DNA of 50,115 nt, taken from Bacteroidales bacterium (GTDB lineage Bacteria > Bacteroidota > Bacteroidia > Bacteroidales > UBA932). Below, one piece after another: positions 25,901 to 32,486 of the stretch; positions within the stretch are counted from its first letter, which is position 1, and the number at the start of each line of letters is the position of its first letter. The stretch lies in NCBI GenBank assembly GCA_017429765.1, contig JAFROJ010000060.1, forward strand, positions 1-50,115, given 5' to 3'. Made by a program: the position numbers and the translations under genes. The notes below the pieces were generated by a model. The model made no database searches. It saw only the letters and a program-made list of their open reading frames with translations, and was not told the DNA's origin.

Positions 25901-26833
25901 CGAGTCGCCTGAATCGAAGGGAGTGACATCCACATCGATGTAGACGCTGCACGCGTTGTTCTCCTCGCTGACCTCCATGTCGTCCAGCTTGCCGGCTTTC
26001 CGCAGCCATCTCGCCCCGATGGTGGCCATGTCCATGAGATTCAGGCCCTTGCCCTCACGGCCGAGATCCTTCCTCATCTTGAGGTAGAGAGCGAGAGTCC
26101 CGTCGATGTCCTCCTTGATGAAGGACTCCTCGACGGTTATGTCCTCAAGCTCGGTTGTGAATGTGGTGTGGCGGCAATGGTCGCTCCAATAAGTGTCCAG
26201 GATCCTGAGCTCGGTCTCGTTGGGATCCCGGCCCTCGGCGGTGAAATAATTCCTGACCTCTCTCAGGTCATCCTCATTCATCGCCAGCCCCATCTTCTTG
26301 CAAAAGGCTCCGAGATCCTCCTCTTTGAGTTCCCTAAAGCCTTTAAGGACAGGTACTTCCTTGACCGCCGCATGTTCCGTGTCGGAAAGTTTCCCGAGAT
26401 CCTTCGCCCTGGACTCCACAGGATTGATCACATAGTGGCGGATCTTCCCGAGGGTCTCCTCCGTGGCGTCGTCGTCAACAATTATGAGTTTCGAGCTCTT
26501 GATGTTGATCTTGGCCTTGGGGTCGATCAGGTGCACGCAGTCCACGGCCGAGGCCGCCCTTTGGTCGAACTGTCCGGGCAGGTACTCCACGGCGATGTAC
26601 TTGGCGCCTTCAAGGTCGAGGCTGTCGGTGACCTTGTCGGTGACGATCTCCCCGAACACACTGTAACGGCTTCTCTCCAGAAGCTCGGGTGTGAATCCGA
26701 AAAGATCGTACACATTGAGGAGCCTCAGGCTCCGCAGCTTGAGACGGAGATTCTCATTCAACTCCGCGAGAAGGCCGCTCGCCTCCACCTGGAACTCAGG
26801 ATATTTCTCAACGAATATACGGTAGTCGCTCAT
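22982..26833 (-). CDS. purL: Phosphoribosylformylglycinamidine synthase, one-chain form
   Basis: Fourth step of purine synthesis: FGAR + glutamine + ATP gives FGAM. The 1283-residue chain contains the N-terminal domain, two synthase halves (SDHCRHTTF near residue 215; LLMFKNETHNHPTEIEPFGGAATC near 345) and a C-terminal glutaminase with the nucleophile-elbow GICNGFQ and the PVSHGEGKF histidine segment. No separate PurQ or PurS is needed. A low-complexity insert of about 35 residues (SERSDAGSLRG, SPPGGRRG) interrupts the chain near residues 305-340, just before the conserved WLLMFKNETHNHP. At DNA level it is a set of strong hairpins (25841-25906). The gene sits inside a minus-strand run with the secreted protein at 26867 upstream and the corrinoid cassette 6 bp downstream. 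No clear promoter was found just before it. Confidence 0.96.
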   Translation of the reverse strand: MSDYRIFVEKYPEFQVEASGLLAELNENLRLKLRSLRLLNVYDLFGFTPELLERSRYSVFGEIVTDKVTDSLDLEGAKYIAVEYLPGQFDQRAASAVDCVHLIDPKAKINIKSSKLIIVDDDATEETLGKIRHYVINPVESRAKDLGKLSDTEHAAVKEVPVLKGFRELKEEDLGAFCKKMGLAMNEDDLREVRNYFTAEGRDPNETELRILDTYWSDHCRHTTFTTELEDITVEESFIKEDIDGTLALYLKMRKDLGREGKGLNLMDMATIGARWLRKAGKLDDMEVSEENNACSVYIDVDVTPFDSGDSERSDAGSLRGTPLSPPGGRRGVDGTSANTERWLLMFKNETHNHPTEIEPFGGAATCLGGAIRDPLSGRSYVYQAMRVTGAGDIYKPVAETIPGKLPQKVITRKAAAGYSSYGNQIGLATTHVREIFHEGYTAKRMEVGAVVGAVKAANVRRESPAPGDVVLMLGGRTGRDGIGGATGSSKEHTEESLETCGSEVQKGNPPEERKLERLFRRPEVTSLIKKSNDFGAGGVSVAIGELTAGLDIYLDRVPVKYSGMNSTELAISESQERMAVVIEAGDEERFKEYCHSENIEVTHVADVTDTERMRMYNKGELVVDLRRDFIDSAGAKHYSKSIVGAVENTDPFYREIPGKNLKERMFANLQDPNVTSQKGLVEMFDSTIGRSTVLMPFGGELQTTETQVSVQKLPVEGFTDTASMMAFGFNPDLCEWSPYHGAAYSFVEACSKIVAAGGDWRTMRFSCQEYFERMTSDHHTWGKPTAALLGALKMQEALGLPSIGGKDSMSGSFETEHGPIHVPPTLIAFGITPVKASDVISTEFKWEGDKLYLVKHTPLENKMPDVAQLKRNWDNIHEKIQDGTIVAAWSVGFGGVAEALCKMSFGNAFGFDVKLDERTLFDLNYGSILIETDGEVDFENAALIGEVTSGEDGNVRVNGTPISVFELMDFNGSLFEKVYPAVSESSHPRLLPRGMEGVKPFKAKKADLEYKGPAVDKVITYIPVFPGTNCDYDSAKAFRKAGAEIVTSVFRNLTDKDVFESIDEMSDKIDNCQILMLSGGFSAGDEPDGSGKFIANVLNNSKVASAIGRLLDRGGLILGICNGFQALVKSGLLPYGELGKVTKDSPTLFRNDINRHISQMVTTRVATTNSPWLRGMTIGEEHTIPVSHGEGKFVVSEELARELFANGQVAFQYVDPITDEPTMESPYNPNGSYYAIEGIIDRSGRILGKMGHSERYENGLFKNIEADLEQPLFENAVRYFKK
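25841..25906 (-). repeat. Hairpin-rich in-frame insert within purL
   Basis: Contains the palindrome CCCCCCGGGGGG (25847-25858), a perfect 8-bp stem CTGAGGGG / CCCCTCAG with a 4-nt loop (25860-25879), and GACTC / GAGTC arms (25879-25906) around a GCGTCGCTTCGCTCC core. The reading frame stays open. The GGAGCGAAGCGACG piece on the coding strand resembles the cysS and aminotransferase inserts. Confidence 0.8.
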
Positions 26834-26866
26834 TCTTGAATATAAAGATTAATGAAACAGTACTTG

Positions 26867-27454
26867 TCAGTACTTGGGAACGTCGAACACCTGGGGGAGA
26901 ACAACGGCGTTCTCCTTGAACTCGACGGGAGTGACAGTGATTGTCATGCCGGCGGCCTCGGTCTCCGATTTGAGGGTCATTCCCTTATAGATCCAGCCCT
27001 TGATTTTCGCCTTGACTCCCTGGGCCTCGTTCTCCAAGGTGTACACCTGGCACTCCAAGTCGAGAACTTTTTCGACACCAGCCTCCTGGATGTTGTATTT
27101 CTTCCTTATCTCGTCAGTAAGCTCGAGGAAGTTGAGTTTGTCGCTGGCGCTCATGTCCACTTCCTGGACCTGCTTCATGGTGTAGTTGACAGACCAGGCC
27201 TTGCCGTCTTTGGCGATGGTGGCGGTCTCTATATCTCCCATCCCGGGGATGGACACCTTGACTTTCTGGCACTCCTTGGCGCCGTAGTCGTCGATGTAGA
27301 CGGTGGACTCGACAGCTTGTCCCATCACATCGCTGGAGAGTTTGATGATAGCGGACTTGAACCCGTATTTCTTGACAGGTTCCTTCTCTTCCTGGGCGAA
27401 GAGGGAGAATGTGGCCAGCGTCAAAAGGCTGGCGAGAATAAGTCTCGTTTTCAT
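26867..27454 (-). CDS. Small exported protein of unknown function
   Basis: A 195-residue protein with a clear signal peptide (MKTRLILASLLTLATFSLFAQ, cleavage after about residue 20) and no lipobox or later membrane segment, so probably periplasmic or secreted. The mature part is rich in beta-strand-like alternation (VESTVYIDDYGAKECQKVKVSI; WIYKGMTLKSETEAAGMTITVTPVEF), suggesting a lipocalin- or LolA-like sandwich, but I do not recognise a named family. It lies 13 bp after nagB and 33 bp before purL, with no promoter or terminator visible between, so it may be cotranscribed with both. No function is proposed. Confidence 0.7.
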   Translation of the reverse strand: MKTRLILASLLTLATFSLFAQEEKEPVKKYGFKSAIIKLSSDVMGQAVESTVYIDDYGAKECQKVKVSIPGMGDIETATIAKDGKAWSVNYTMKQVQEVDMSASDKLNFLELTDEIRKKYNIQEAGVEKVLDLECQVYTLENEAQGVKAKIKGWIYKGMTLKSETEAAGMTITVTPVEFKENAVVLPQVFDVPKY

Positions 27455-27467
27455 GGTTGGGGAATAT

Positions 27468-28262
27468 TTATTTGTTTTCCGCCGCCTCGACGGCCTTGAA
27501 ATAGCGATAGGAGTTGACCTTCAATTCCCCTGCGGCGGGCTCGTCGAGGACGACGATCCCGTTCTCGTGGAGCTGCAGGGCGGACAGGGTCACATAGTGG
27601 CTGACAGAGCCTTCCACTGCCTGGGCCACGACCCTGGCCTTCTTGCTCCCGAAAGCGAGGATGAGAACCTCGGCCGCGCCGCAAACGGTCGCGACTCCGA
27701 CAGACATGGCCTGCCTGGGAACCTGGCTGGTGTCCCCGCCGAAGAAGCGGGAGTTGACCTCGATGGTGTCCTGGGTCAGGGTGACGACCCTGGTCCTCGA
27801 GTTGATCGAGGAGAACGGCTCGTTGAAAGCGAGGTGGCCGTCCTCACCGACTCCACCGAGGAACAGGTCGATACCTCCGGCCTGGACAATGGCCTTCTCG
27901 TAGTCCTCGCACTCCTTCTGGAGATCGGGGGCGTTGCCGTTGAGGATGTGGATGTTCCCGGCGGGAATATCGATCTTGTCGAACAGGTTCTTGTACATGA
28001 AGCTGTGGTAGCTCTCCGGGTGATTCTCCGGGATCCCCACATATTCATCCATGTTGAAGGTGATCACGTTCTTGAACGAGACCTGTCCCGCGGCGCACAT
28101 CCTCGCCAGCTCGGCGTAGGTGTCCAAGGGGGTCGATCCGGTGGGGAGTCCCAGCACGAAGGGATCGTCGGTACGTTCGGCCTTGGCCTTGATGGCGTCG
28201 GCGATGTGGCGGGCCGCCCAGATGGAGGCCTCTTTCTTGCAGTCTCTGATTATTACTCTCAT
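27468..28262 (-). CDS. nagB: Glucosamine-6-phosphate deaminase
   Basis: Converts glucosamine 6-phosphate to fructose 6-phosphate and ammonia, the last step of amino-sugar breakdown into glycolysis. The 264-residue chain is the standard length. All catalytic residues fall at the same numbers as in the E. coli enzyme: Asp72 (FNMDEYVG), Asp141 and His143 (GVGEDGHLAFNEP) and Glu148. The phosphate-binding GLPTGSTP loop is at 38-45. It lies 10 bp downstream of the long NagB/PIG-L fusion on the same strand. The two encode one intact and one altered NagB domain, so this gene probably supplies the true deaminase activity. Confidence 0.96.
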   Translation of the reverse strand: MRVIIRDCKKEASIWAARHIADAIKAKAERTDDPFVLGLPTGSTPLDTYAELARMCAAGQVSFKNVITFNMDEYVGIPENHPESYHSFMYKNLFDKIDIPAGNIHILNGNAPDLQKECEDYEKAIVQAGGIDLFLGGVGEDGHLAFNEPFSSINSRTRVVTLTQDTIEVNSRFFGGDTSQVPRQAMSVGVATVCGAAEVLILAFGSKKARVVAQAVEGSVSHYVTLSALQLHENGIVVLDEPAAGELKVNSYRYFKAVEAAENK

Positions 28263-28272
28263 GATTGGTTGA

Positions 28273-30207
28273 TTATTTCAGTTTAAGGAACACTTCTATC
28301 GCTTGGTATTCGGCCATGCCGAGCTTGTCGTAGAGGATGGCCGTGTTCTGGGTGCGCTCCTCGGCCCTCTGCCAGAACTCCCTCGGGTCGTCGCCGGGGA
28401 AGGGGACGATGTCCTTCTGGGACAGGTGGCGGAATATGGCGTGGCGCTTCTCGATCAGCTCGTCGGGGCTGAGAGGAACTGCCATGTCGACTCTCCAGAG
28501 CTCCCATTCCATCCAGGCGCCCCTGTAGAGCCAGATCGTGGTGTTGTCGAGCCAGTCCTGGCCCTCCTCTTTCAGCTGCTCGATAGCCTCGAGGGCGGCC
28601 TCGGTGCAGACCCTGTGGGTCCCGTGAGGGTCGGCCAGGTCGCCGGCCATGTAGATCTGGTCGGGCTTGACCTCCTCGATCAAGGCCTTGATTATGTCAA
28701 GATCGACCTGGGTCCTGGGCAGCTTGGTCACTCCGCCGGACTCGTAAAAAGGCAGGTTGAGGAAGTGGACGTTGGTGTTGTCGTTGAGGCCGAAGCTGCG
28801 CACGGCCCCGCGGGCCTCGCTGCGCCGGATCGCGGCCTTGATGGCGAGCAGCTCCTTAGGCTCGGGCTCACCGGGCCTCTTCGAGGCGATGATCTTCCTC
28901 ACCTCGTCGAACTTGTCGCCGAAACCGAGCTGGCGGGCGGCGTCCATGTGCTGGAGAACCACGTCGTCATGGACGGCCAGGTCTCCCGAGGTCTCGTACG
29001 CCACGTGGACGTCGTGTCCCTGGTGGACCAGGCGGATGAAGGTTCCTCCCATGGAGATGACGTCATCGTCCGGATGGGGCGAGAAGATAAGGACCTTCTT
29101 GGGGAAGGGGGCGGACTTGACGGGCCTTGTGGTGTCGTCGGCGTCCGGTTTCCCGCCGGGCCATCCAGTGATGGTGTGCTGGAACTCGTTGAATATGTCG
29201 ATGTTAATCTTGTCGAAAGGACCGAAGAGCTCCAGAAGCTCCCCGAGTGAGTTCTCCAGGTAGTCCTTCTGGGTGAGTTTCAGGATCGGCTTGTCGACCT
29301 TCTCGCAGAGCCAGACCACGGCTTTCCGGACCAGTTTAGGGGTCCATTCGCATGGCCCGACCGTCCACGGGGCGACCACCCTGGTCAGCAGGGAGGCCGA
29401 CATCTCGTCGGTGAAGAAGCAGACATTGTCGTGCCTCTGGAGGAAAGAGGCGGGGAAGGCGGGGTCTATTTTCCCCTCCACCACGCTCTTGACCACATTG
29501 GCCTTCTTCTCTCCCCAGGCCATGAGGATGATCCTCTTGGCGCTCATGATCGTCCCGACACCGATGGTTATCGCCGACTTGGGGGTGACGGTCACGTCGC
29601 CGTTGAAGTTCTTGGCCTGCCTCTTCCTGGACTGGTAGGAGAGGGGCACGGTGCGGGTCCTGGATTTCTCCGGGGCTCCCGACTCGTTGAAGCCGATCTC
29701 GCCGCCCTCTCCGACGCCAAGCACCAGCATGTCAAGCCCCTGGGCCATCTTGTCGAACTCGGCGCAATACTCGGAAACCTTCTCCTGGGGGACGGTGCCG
29801 TCGGGGACATGGATGTTCGCGGGGTCGATGCTGACCTTGTCGAGGAACTCCTTGTAGAGGCGGTTGTTCCTCCTTTGGACCGTCTCCTCGCCGCAAGGGT
29901 AATATTCATCGATAGAGAATATCTCAACTCCGTCGAGCGGCAGGACGCCCTCGTTGTGCTTTATGACCAGCCACCTGAACAGCGACACGGGTGAGGTCCC
30001 TGTGGAGAGCCCGAGCTTGAACGGGCGGTTCGGGGAGGTTCTCCTGTGATCCTCTATCGCCTTGATGATCATCCCGACGATCCGCTCGCTGCCGGCGGTT
30101 GAGTCGATGGATATCTCAGTCGTGATTTTCTCGTGGGAGTGCAGGATGCCTTTCGGGAGATTCTCCTCGATCAGGCCCCCGTCTTTCGGTAGTGAAAAAT
30201 GCTTCAT
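28273..30207 (-). CDS. NagB-like / PIG-L (LmbE) deacetylase fusion protein
   Basis: A 644-residue cytoplasmic protein. Residues about 30-300 match the glucosamine-6-phosphate deaminase fold (GLSTGTSP loop; Asp100 in SIDEYY). The region that should read GxGEDGHIGFNEP is GVGEGGEIGFNES, so the equivalents of E. coli Asp141 and His143 are Gly168 and Glu170; the following Glu175 is kept. Residues about 365-640 are a PIG-L/LmbE zinc deacetylase domain with HPDDD at 378-382. This two-domain layout is common in Bacteroidota and is usually annotated as a NagB homologue. The deacetylase half could remove acetyl from an N-acetyl sugar or its phosphate and pass it to nagB next door. The altered NagB site suggests another reaction or a sensing role. 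It lies between the metallopeptidase gene (2-bp gap) and nagB. Confidence 0.88.
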   Translation of the reverse strand: MKHFSLPKDGGLIEENLPKGILHSHEKITTEISIDSTAGSERIVGMIIKAIEDHRRTSPNRPFKLGLSTGTSPVSLFRWLVIKHNEGVLPLDGVEIFSIDEYYPCGEETVQRRNNRLYKEFLDKVSIDPANIHVPDGTVPQEKVSEYCAEFDKMAQGLDMLVLGVGEGGEIGFNESGAPEKSRTRTVPLSYQSRKRQAKNFNGDVTVTPKSAITIGVGTIMSAKRIILMAWGEKKANVVKSVVEGKIDPAFPASFLQRHDNVCFFTDEMSASLLTRVVAPWTVGPCEWTPKLVRKAVVWLCEKVDKPILKLTQKDYLENSLGELLELFGPFDKINIDIFNEFQHTITGWPGGKPDADDTTRPVKSAPFPKKVLIFSPHPDDDVISMGGTFIRLVHQGHDVHVAYETSGDLAVHDDVVLQHMDAARQLGFGDKFDEVRKIIASKRPGEPEPKELLAIKAAIRRSEARGAVRSFGLNDNTNVHFLNLPFYESGGVTKLPRTQVDLDIIKALIEEVKPDQIYMAGDLADPHGTHRVCTEAALEAIEQLKEEGQDWLDNTTIWLYRGAWMEWELWRVDMAVPLSPDELIEKRHAIFRHLSQKDIVPFPGDDPREFWQRAEERTQNTAILYDKLGMAEYQAIEVFLKLK

Positions 30208-30209
30208 CT

Positions 30210-31064
30210 TTACAGTTTGTTATAGTCCGGTGAGAAAGTGTCGCCGTGCTCGATGTCTCCGTAAGTCATGCCCCTCTTGAGCCAGTTGTATCTCTGCTGG
30301 GCGGTGCCGTGGGTGAAGGAGTCGGAAACGACATAGCCCTGGGACTTCTTCTGGAGATAGTCGTCGCCGATCTTGGAGGCGCAGTCGAGGGCCTTCTCGA
30401 TGTCACCCTTCTCGAGGGAGCGGTACCTGGCGTTGTCGTTGTTGGCCCAGACGCCGGCGTAATAGTCAGCCTGGAGCTCCAGCCTCACGCTGTACTGGTT
30501 GGCGACAGTCTTGCTGGACCTGTTCATGATCTGATGGGCCTTGTTGAGGGTGCCGAGGAGGTACTGGACATGATGTCCGACCTCATGGGCGATGACGTAG
30601 GCGTAGGCGAGATCGCCGTCGGCGCCGATCTGCCTCTTCATGTCCTTGAAGAAACTCAGGTCGATGTAGACAGTCTGGTCGGCCGAGCAATAGAAAGGAC
30701 CGACCTGTGAGTTGGCGGTGCCGCAGCCGGAGGAGGTGACTCCGGTGTAGAGAACCATCTTGGGAGGCTGGTACTCATAGCCGTACTTGGCGAACTGGGC
30801 GGTCCAGGTGTCTTCGGTACCTGCCAGGATCTTCTTGGCGAACGAGGCCAGTTCCTGATCCTCCTGGGAGAGGGTCACCTCAGTGTTCTGTGTCGTCTGG
30901 GTTGTTCCGGCCTGCTGCAGGACAGAGGTGGGGTCTCCTCCCAACAACATGACAATAAGAGCGATAAGGAGAGCTCCTCCGCCGATGCCTCCGGCGACAG
31001 CCCCTCCGCTCACTCCGCGGCGGTCTTCGACATTTGTGCTTTCGCGTCTACCTTCGAGTCTCAT
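30210..31064 (-). CDS. YpfJ-type neutral zinc metallopeptidase
   Basis: A 284-residue membrane-anchored protein of the family that includes E. coli YpfJ. One hydrophobic segment (about residues 20-42, GGAVAGGIGGG then ALLIALIVMLL) follows a short basic N-terminus, placing the catalytic part in the periplasm. The zinc site is HEVGHHVQ (160-167), with the family segments GCGTANSQVGPFYCSADQTVYID before it and ELQADYYAGVWA after it. Its physiological substrate is unknown. It is the first gene of the long minus-strand run: a TATCTTTG promoter element lies about 40 bp upstream, and the next gene begins 2 bp after its stop codon. Confidence 0.9.
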   Translation of the reverse strand: MRLEGRRESTNVEDRRGVSGGAVAGGIGGGALLIALIVMLLGGDPTSVLQQAGTTQTTQNTEVTLSQEDQELASFAKKILAGTEDTWTAQFAKYGYEYQPPKMVLYTGVTSSGCGTANSQVGPFYCSADQTVYIDLSFFKDMKRQIGADGDLAYAYVIAHEVGHHVQYLLGTLNKAHQIMNRSSKTVANQYSVRLELQADYYAGVWANNDNARYRSLEKGDIEKALDCASKIGDDYLQKKSQGYVVSDSFTHGTAQQRYNWLKRGMTYGDIEHGDTFSPDYNKL

Positions 31065-31093
31065 ATTCTGAAAATATTAAATTAGTTCCTACT

Positions 31094-31112
31094 CTTATCT
31101 TACAAAGATAAG
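31094..31112 (-). promoter_or_regulatory. Promoter element within an inverted repeat, for the metallopeptidase operon
   Basis: On the minus strand TATCTTTG (31103-31110) matches TAnnTTTG; no clear -33 element was seen. The element lies inside a perfect 8-bp inverted repeat, CTTATCTT-ACA-AAGATAAG, which could be an operator. The divergent tRNA promoter begins 18 bp away. Confidence 0.5.
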
Positions 31113-31129
31113 TAGATTTTCGGCTACAT

Positions 31130-31160
31130 TTTGCATTTTCGAGGAAAACCGTTAAATTTG
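31130..31160 (+). promoter_or_regulatory. Promoter of tRNA-Leu
   Basis: TTTG (31130-31133), 19-bp spacer, TAAATTTG (31153-31160): a full match to the Bacteroidota housekeeping consensus. Predicted start is near 31167, about 11 nt before the tRNA. Confidence 0.85.
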
Positions 31161-31177
31161 CAGCCCATCCGTTTACT

Positions 31178-31262
31178 GCCCGAATGGCGGAATTGGTAGA
31201 CGCGTTGGACTCAAAATCCAATGTCCTTCAAAGACGTGCCGGTTCGAGCCCGGCTTTGGGCA
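31178..31262 (+). tRNA. tRNA-Leu, anticodon CAA
   Basis: Acceptor arms GCCCGAA / TTTGGGC pair over 7 bp with one G-U. The D-arm stretch ATTGGTAGAC, the anticodon stem TTGGA / TCCAA around loop CTCAAAA (anticodon CAA, reads UUG), a long class II variable arm, and the T-arm with GGTTCGAGCC are all present. Discriminator base is A; the CCA end is not encoded. Flanked by a consensus promoter and a strong terminator. Confidence 0.96.
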
Positions 31263-31272
31263 CGAGAAAAAG

Positions 31273-31298
31273 AGACTTCCGGTCGGAAGTCTTTTTTT
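31273..31298 (+). terminator. Rho-independent terminator of tRNA-Leu
   Basis: Perfect 9-bp stem AGACTTCCG-GT-CGGAAGTCT followed by seven or more T, 11 bp after the tRNA end. Confidence 0.9.
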
Positions 31299-31349
31299 GT
31301 GACACTTCTTTAGGCTGGTATGGAAGGTGTTGATTATTAGCCTATAACG

Positions 31350-31385
31350 CAATCAGATGGTGCCGATTTCGGGACCATCTGATTG
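31350..31385. repeat. Dispersed intergenic palindrome, full copy
   Basis: Twelve-base perfect arms CAATCAGATGGT / ACCATCTGATTG enclose CCGA-TT-TCGG, a near-perfect hairpin. Arms are shared with 44745-44778 and with half a copy at 1-16. It stands between tRNA-Leu and the small outer-membrane protein gene and could act as a bidirectional terminator or a REP-like element. The rest of the 31299-31515 gap shows no clear gene or promoter. Confidence 0.85.
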
Positions 31386-31515
31386 TATAAGGTTTTTATA
31401 TTCAGTCACTTCCGTACCAGCGCAAAAGAAATCGTCTTGTAAAAAAGATCCAGACTGGACGCAAGATTCCTGGAATTCGGAGTTTATATTAAGGAGCATT
31501 AACAAACACATTATT

Positions 31516-32040
31516 ATGAGAAGAACGCTGTGCGTCGTCGTCGCTATCCTTGTCACCGCAGTCATTTATGCCCAAAATGACGGCAAGGCCAGATGGTCAC
31601 CCGAGTTTTCCGCCAAGGCCTTTGTGTCTGTGTATCACGGTTCATACGACATCACAGCCGGCGCCCGTGTCAACGACAACGTCTTCGGTTTGGGTAGCGG
31701 TTATGGCTTGGAGTATTGGGACGCTTATCCGGCAAATGTCAAGAAGATCCCTGTTTACGGTTTCTATCGCCTGTACTTCCCTTTGGGACAGAAGAAACGC
31801 TTTTTGTTATTCGGGGAGGCAACCCTGGGCGGAGAGTACGTGTATAGAATCAGCGGAGGCATTTCGGATGACGCGGATCTCAAACGAGCGCCGTACTGGA
31901 TTTGGAGAGCCAGCCTTACCCCGGGGTTAGCTCTACGCCTTTTCGGGAACACAAACATTTACCTCGGCCCGACCTTGGAGGCCCTTCATCCGACAGAGTT
32001 CATGAAGGGCGTCACCGTCGGAGTCAACGTGGGCTTCTGA
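31516..32040 (+). CDS. Small outer-membrane beta-barrel-like protein
   Basis: A 174-residue product from ATG 31516, chosen because the signal peptide (MRRTLCVVVAILVTAVIYAQ) begins there; the frame is open for 53 codons upstream, but that part covers the palindrome and has no signal. The mature chain alternates aromatic and polar residues (FSAKAFVSVYHGSYDITAG, KIPVYGFYRLYFP, RFLLFGEATLGGEYVY, NTNIYLGPTLEAL) and ends VTVGVNVGF with a C-terminal Phe, as in 8-strand outer-membrane barrels. An AAGGAG stretch is about 20 bp upstream, too far to be a normal ribosome site. Family not identified; stand-alone gene. Confidence 0.65.
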   Translation: MRRTLCVVVAILVTAVIYAQNDGKARWSPEFSAKAFVSVYHGSYDITAGARVNDNVFGLGSGYGLEYWDAYPANVKKIPVYGFYRLYFPLGQKKRFLLFGEATLGGEYVYRISGGISDDADLKRAPYWIWRASLTPGLALRLFGNTNIYLGPTLEALHPTEFMKGVTVGVNVGF

Positions 32041-32076
32041 TAGTATAATTGAAGAGTAGTTAGTACCAAACACAAG

Positions 32077-32106
32077 ACAGGCATCCATCCCTAAGTGGGT
32101 GTCTGT
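32077..32106 (+). repeat. Hairpin downstream of the small barrel gene
   Basis: ACAGGCATCCA / TGGGTGTCTGT pair over 11 positions with two G-T pairs around TCCCTAAG. Sequence and shape resemble the hairpin at 32231-32263, suggesting a duplicated element. It lies 37 bp past the stop at 32040, is not followed by a long T-run, and may be a weak terminator. Confidence 0.5.
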
Positions 32107-32163
32107 TATTTAGGAACTACCGAGGGACATTAATGATTTCTACATATAACCCTATCATAGAGT

Positions 32164-32194
32164 GTTGTGGATATGAAATAATTGATTACCTTTG
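32164..32194 (+). promoter_or_regulatory. Promoter of a structured leader or small RNA
   Basis: GTTG (32164-32167), 19-bp spacer, TACCTTTG (32187-32194). Predicted transcription start is near 32201. Confidence 0.65.
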
Positions 32195-32200
32195 CAATGT

Positions 32201-32272
32201 CATTCACGGATGATTCTATAGCGAACTATGAACAAGCACTCATCCTCTAAATGGGTGCTTGTTTTCTTTTTT
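32201..32272 (+). ncRNA. Candidate small RNA or attenuated leader ending in a terminator
   Basis: From the predicted start the transcript runs into a 13-bp stem, AACAAGCACTCAT / ATGGGTGCTTGTT (32231-32263, one T-G pair), followed by TTCTTTTTT, a textbook terminator. That would release an RNA of about 70 nt. An 11-base inverted repeat, GATTCTATAGC (32212-32222) and GCTATAGAATC (32329-32339), brackets the hairpin, and a further 7-bp hairpin lies at about 32307-32323. The RNA could therefore fold in two ways and control the small gene at 32349. No known RNA family is recognised. Confidence 0.45.
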
Positions 32273-32348
32273 ACCCCGATCAGTCTAACCGAGGGGAGGT
32301 ACTTGAAACAAGGGAGCCTTGTTCTACAGCTATAGAATCGAAAACGAA

Positions 32349-32486
32349 ATGAATAAGAGAACAACAAGCCAATCTGTTCACATCTCCATCAGAGTGGAGT
32401 TGTCGAAAACTGTCAAGGTGAAAGCGTACGAACGTTTTCGCAATGGCAAAATCGAAAAGGTGCGTTCACACTATAGAAGGTATTAG
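32349..32486 (+). CDS. Small basic protein of 45 residues, unknown function
   Basis: Reads MNKRTTSQSVHISIRVELSK and continues with TVKVKAYERFRNGKIEKVRS then HYRRY before TAG. It is strongly basic and the KVKAYERFRNGKIEKVRSHYR part looks like a folded beta-hairpin/helix unit of nucleic-acid-binding type, though no family is named. The ATG lies about 150 nt from the predicted start at 32201, behind the terminator-like hairpin. The 3' end overlaps the opposite-strand pseudogene by 74 bp. Evidence is the open frame, the promoter and the composition; the gene is plausible but unproven. Confidence 0.45.
   Translation: MNKRTTSQSVHISIRVELSKTVKVKAYERFRNGKIEKVRSHYRRY

Noticed and set aside
26867-26885. 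Direct repeat CAGTACTTG near the end of the small exported protein gene
   Set aside because: Two short copies that overlap the coding end; no promoter or structural context.
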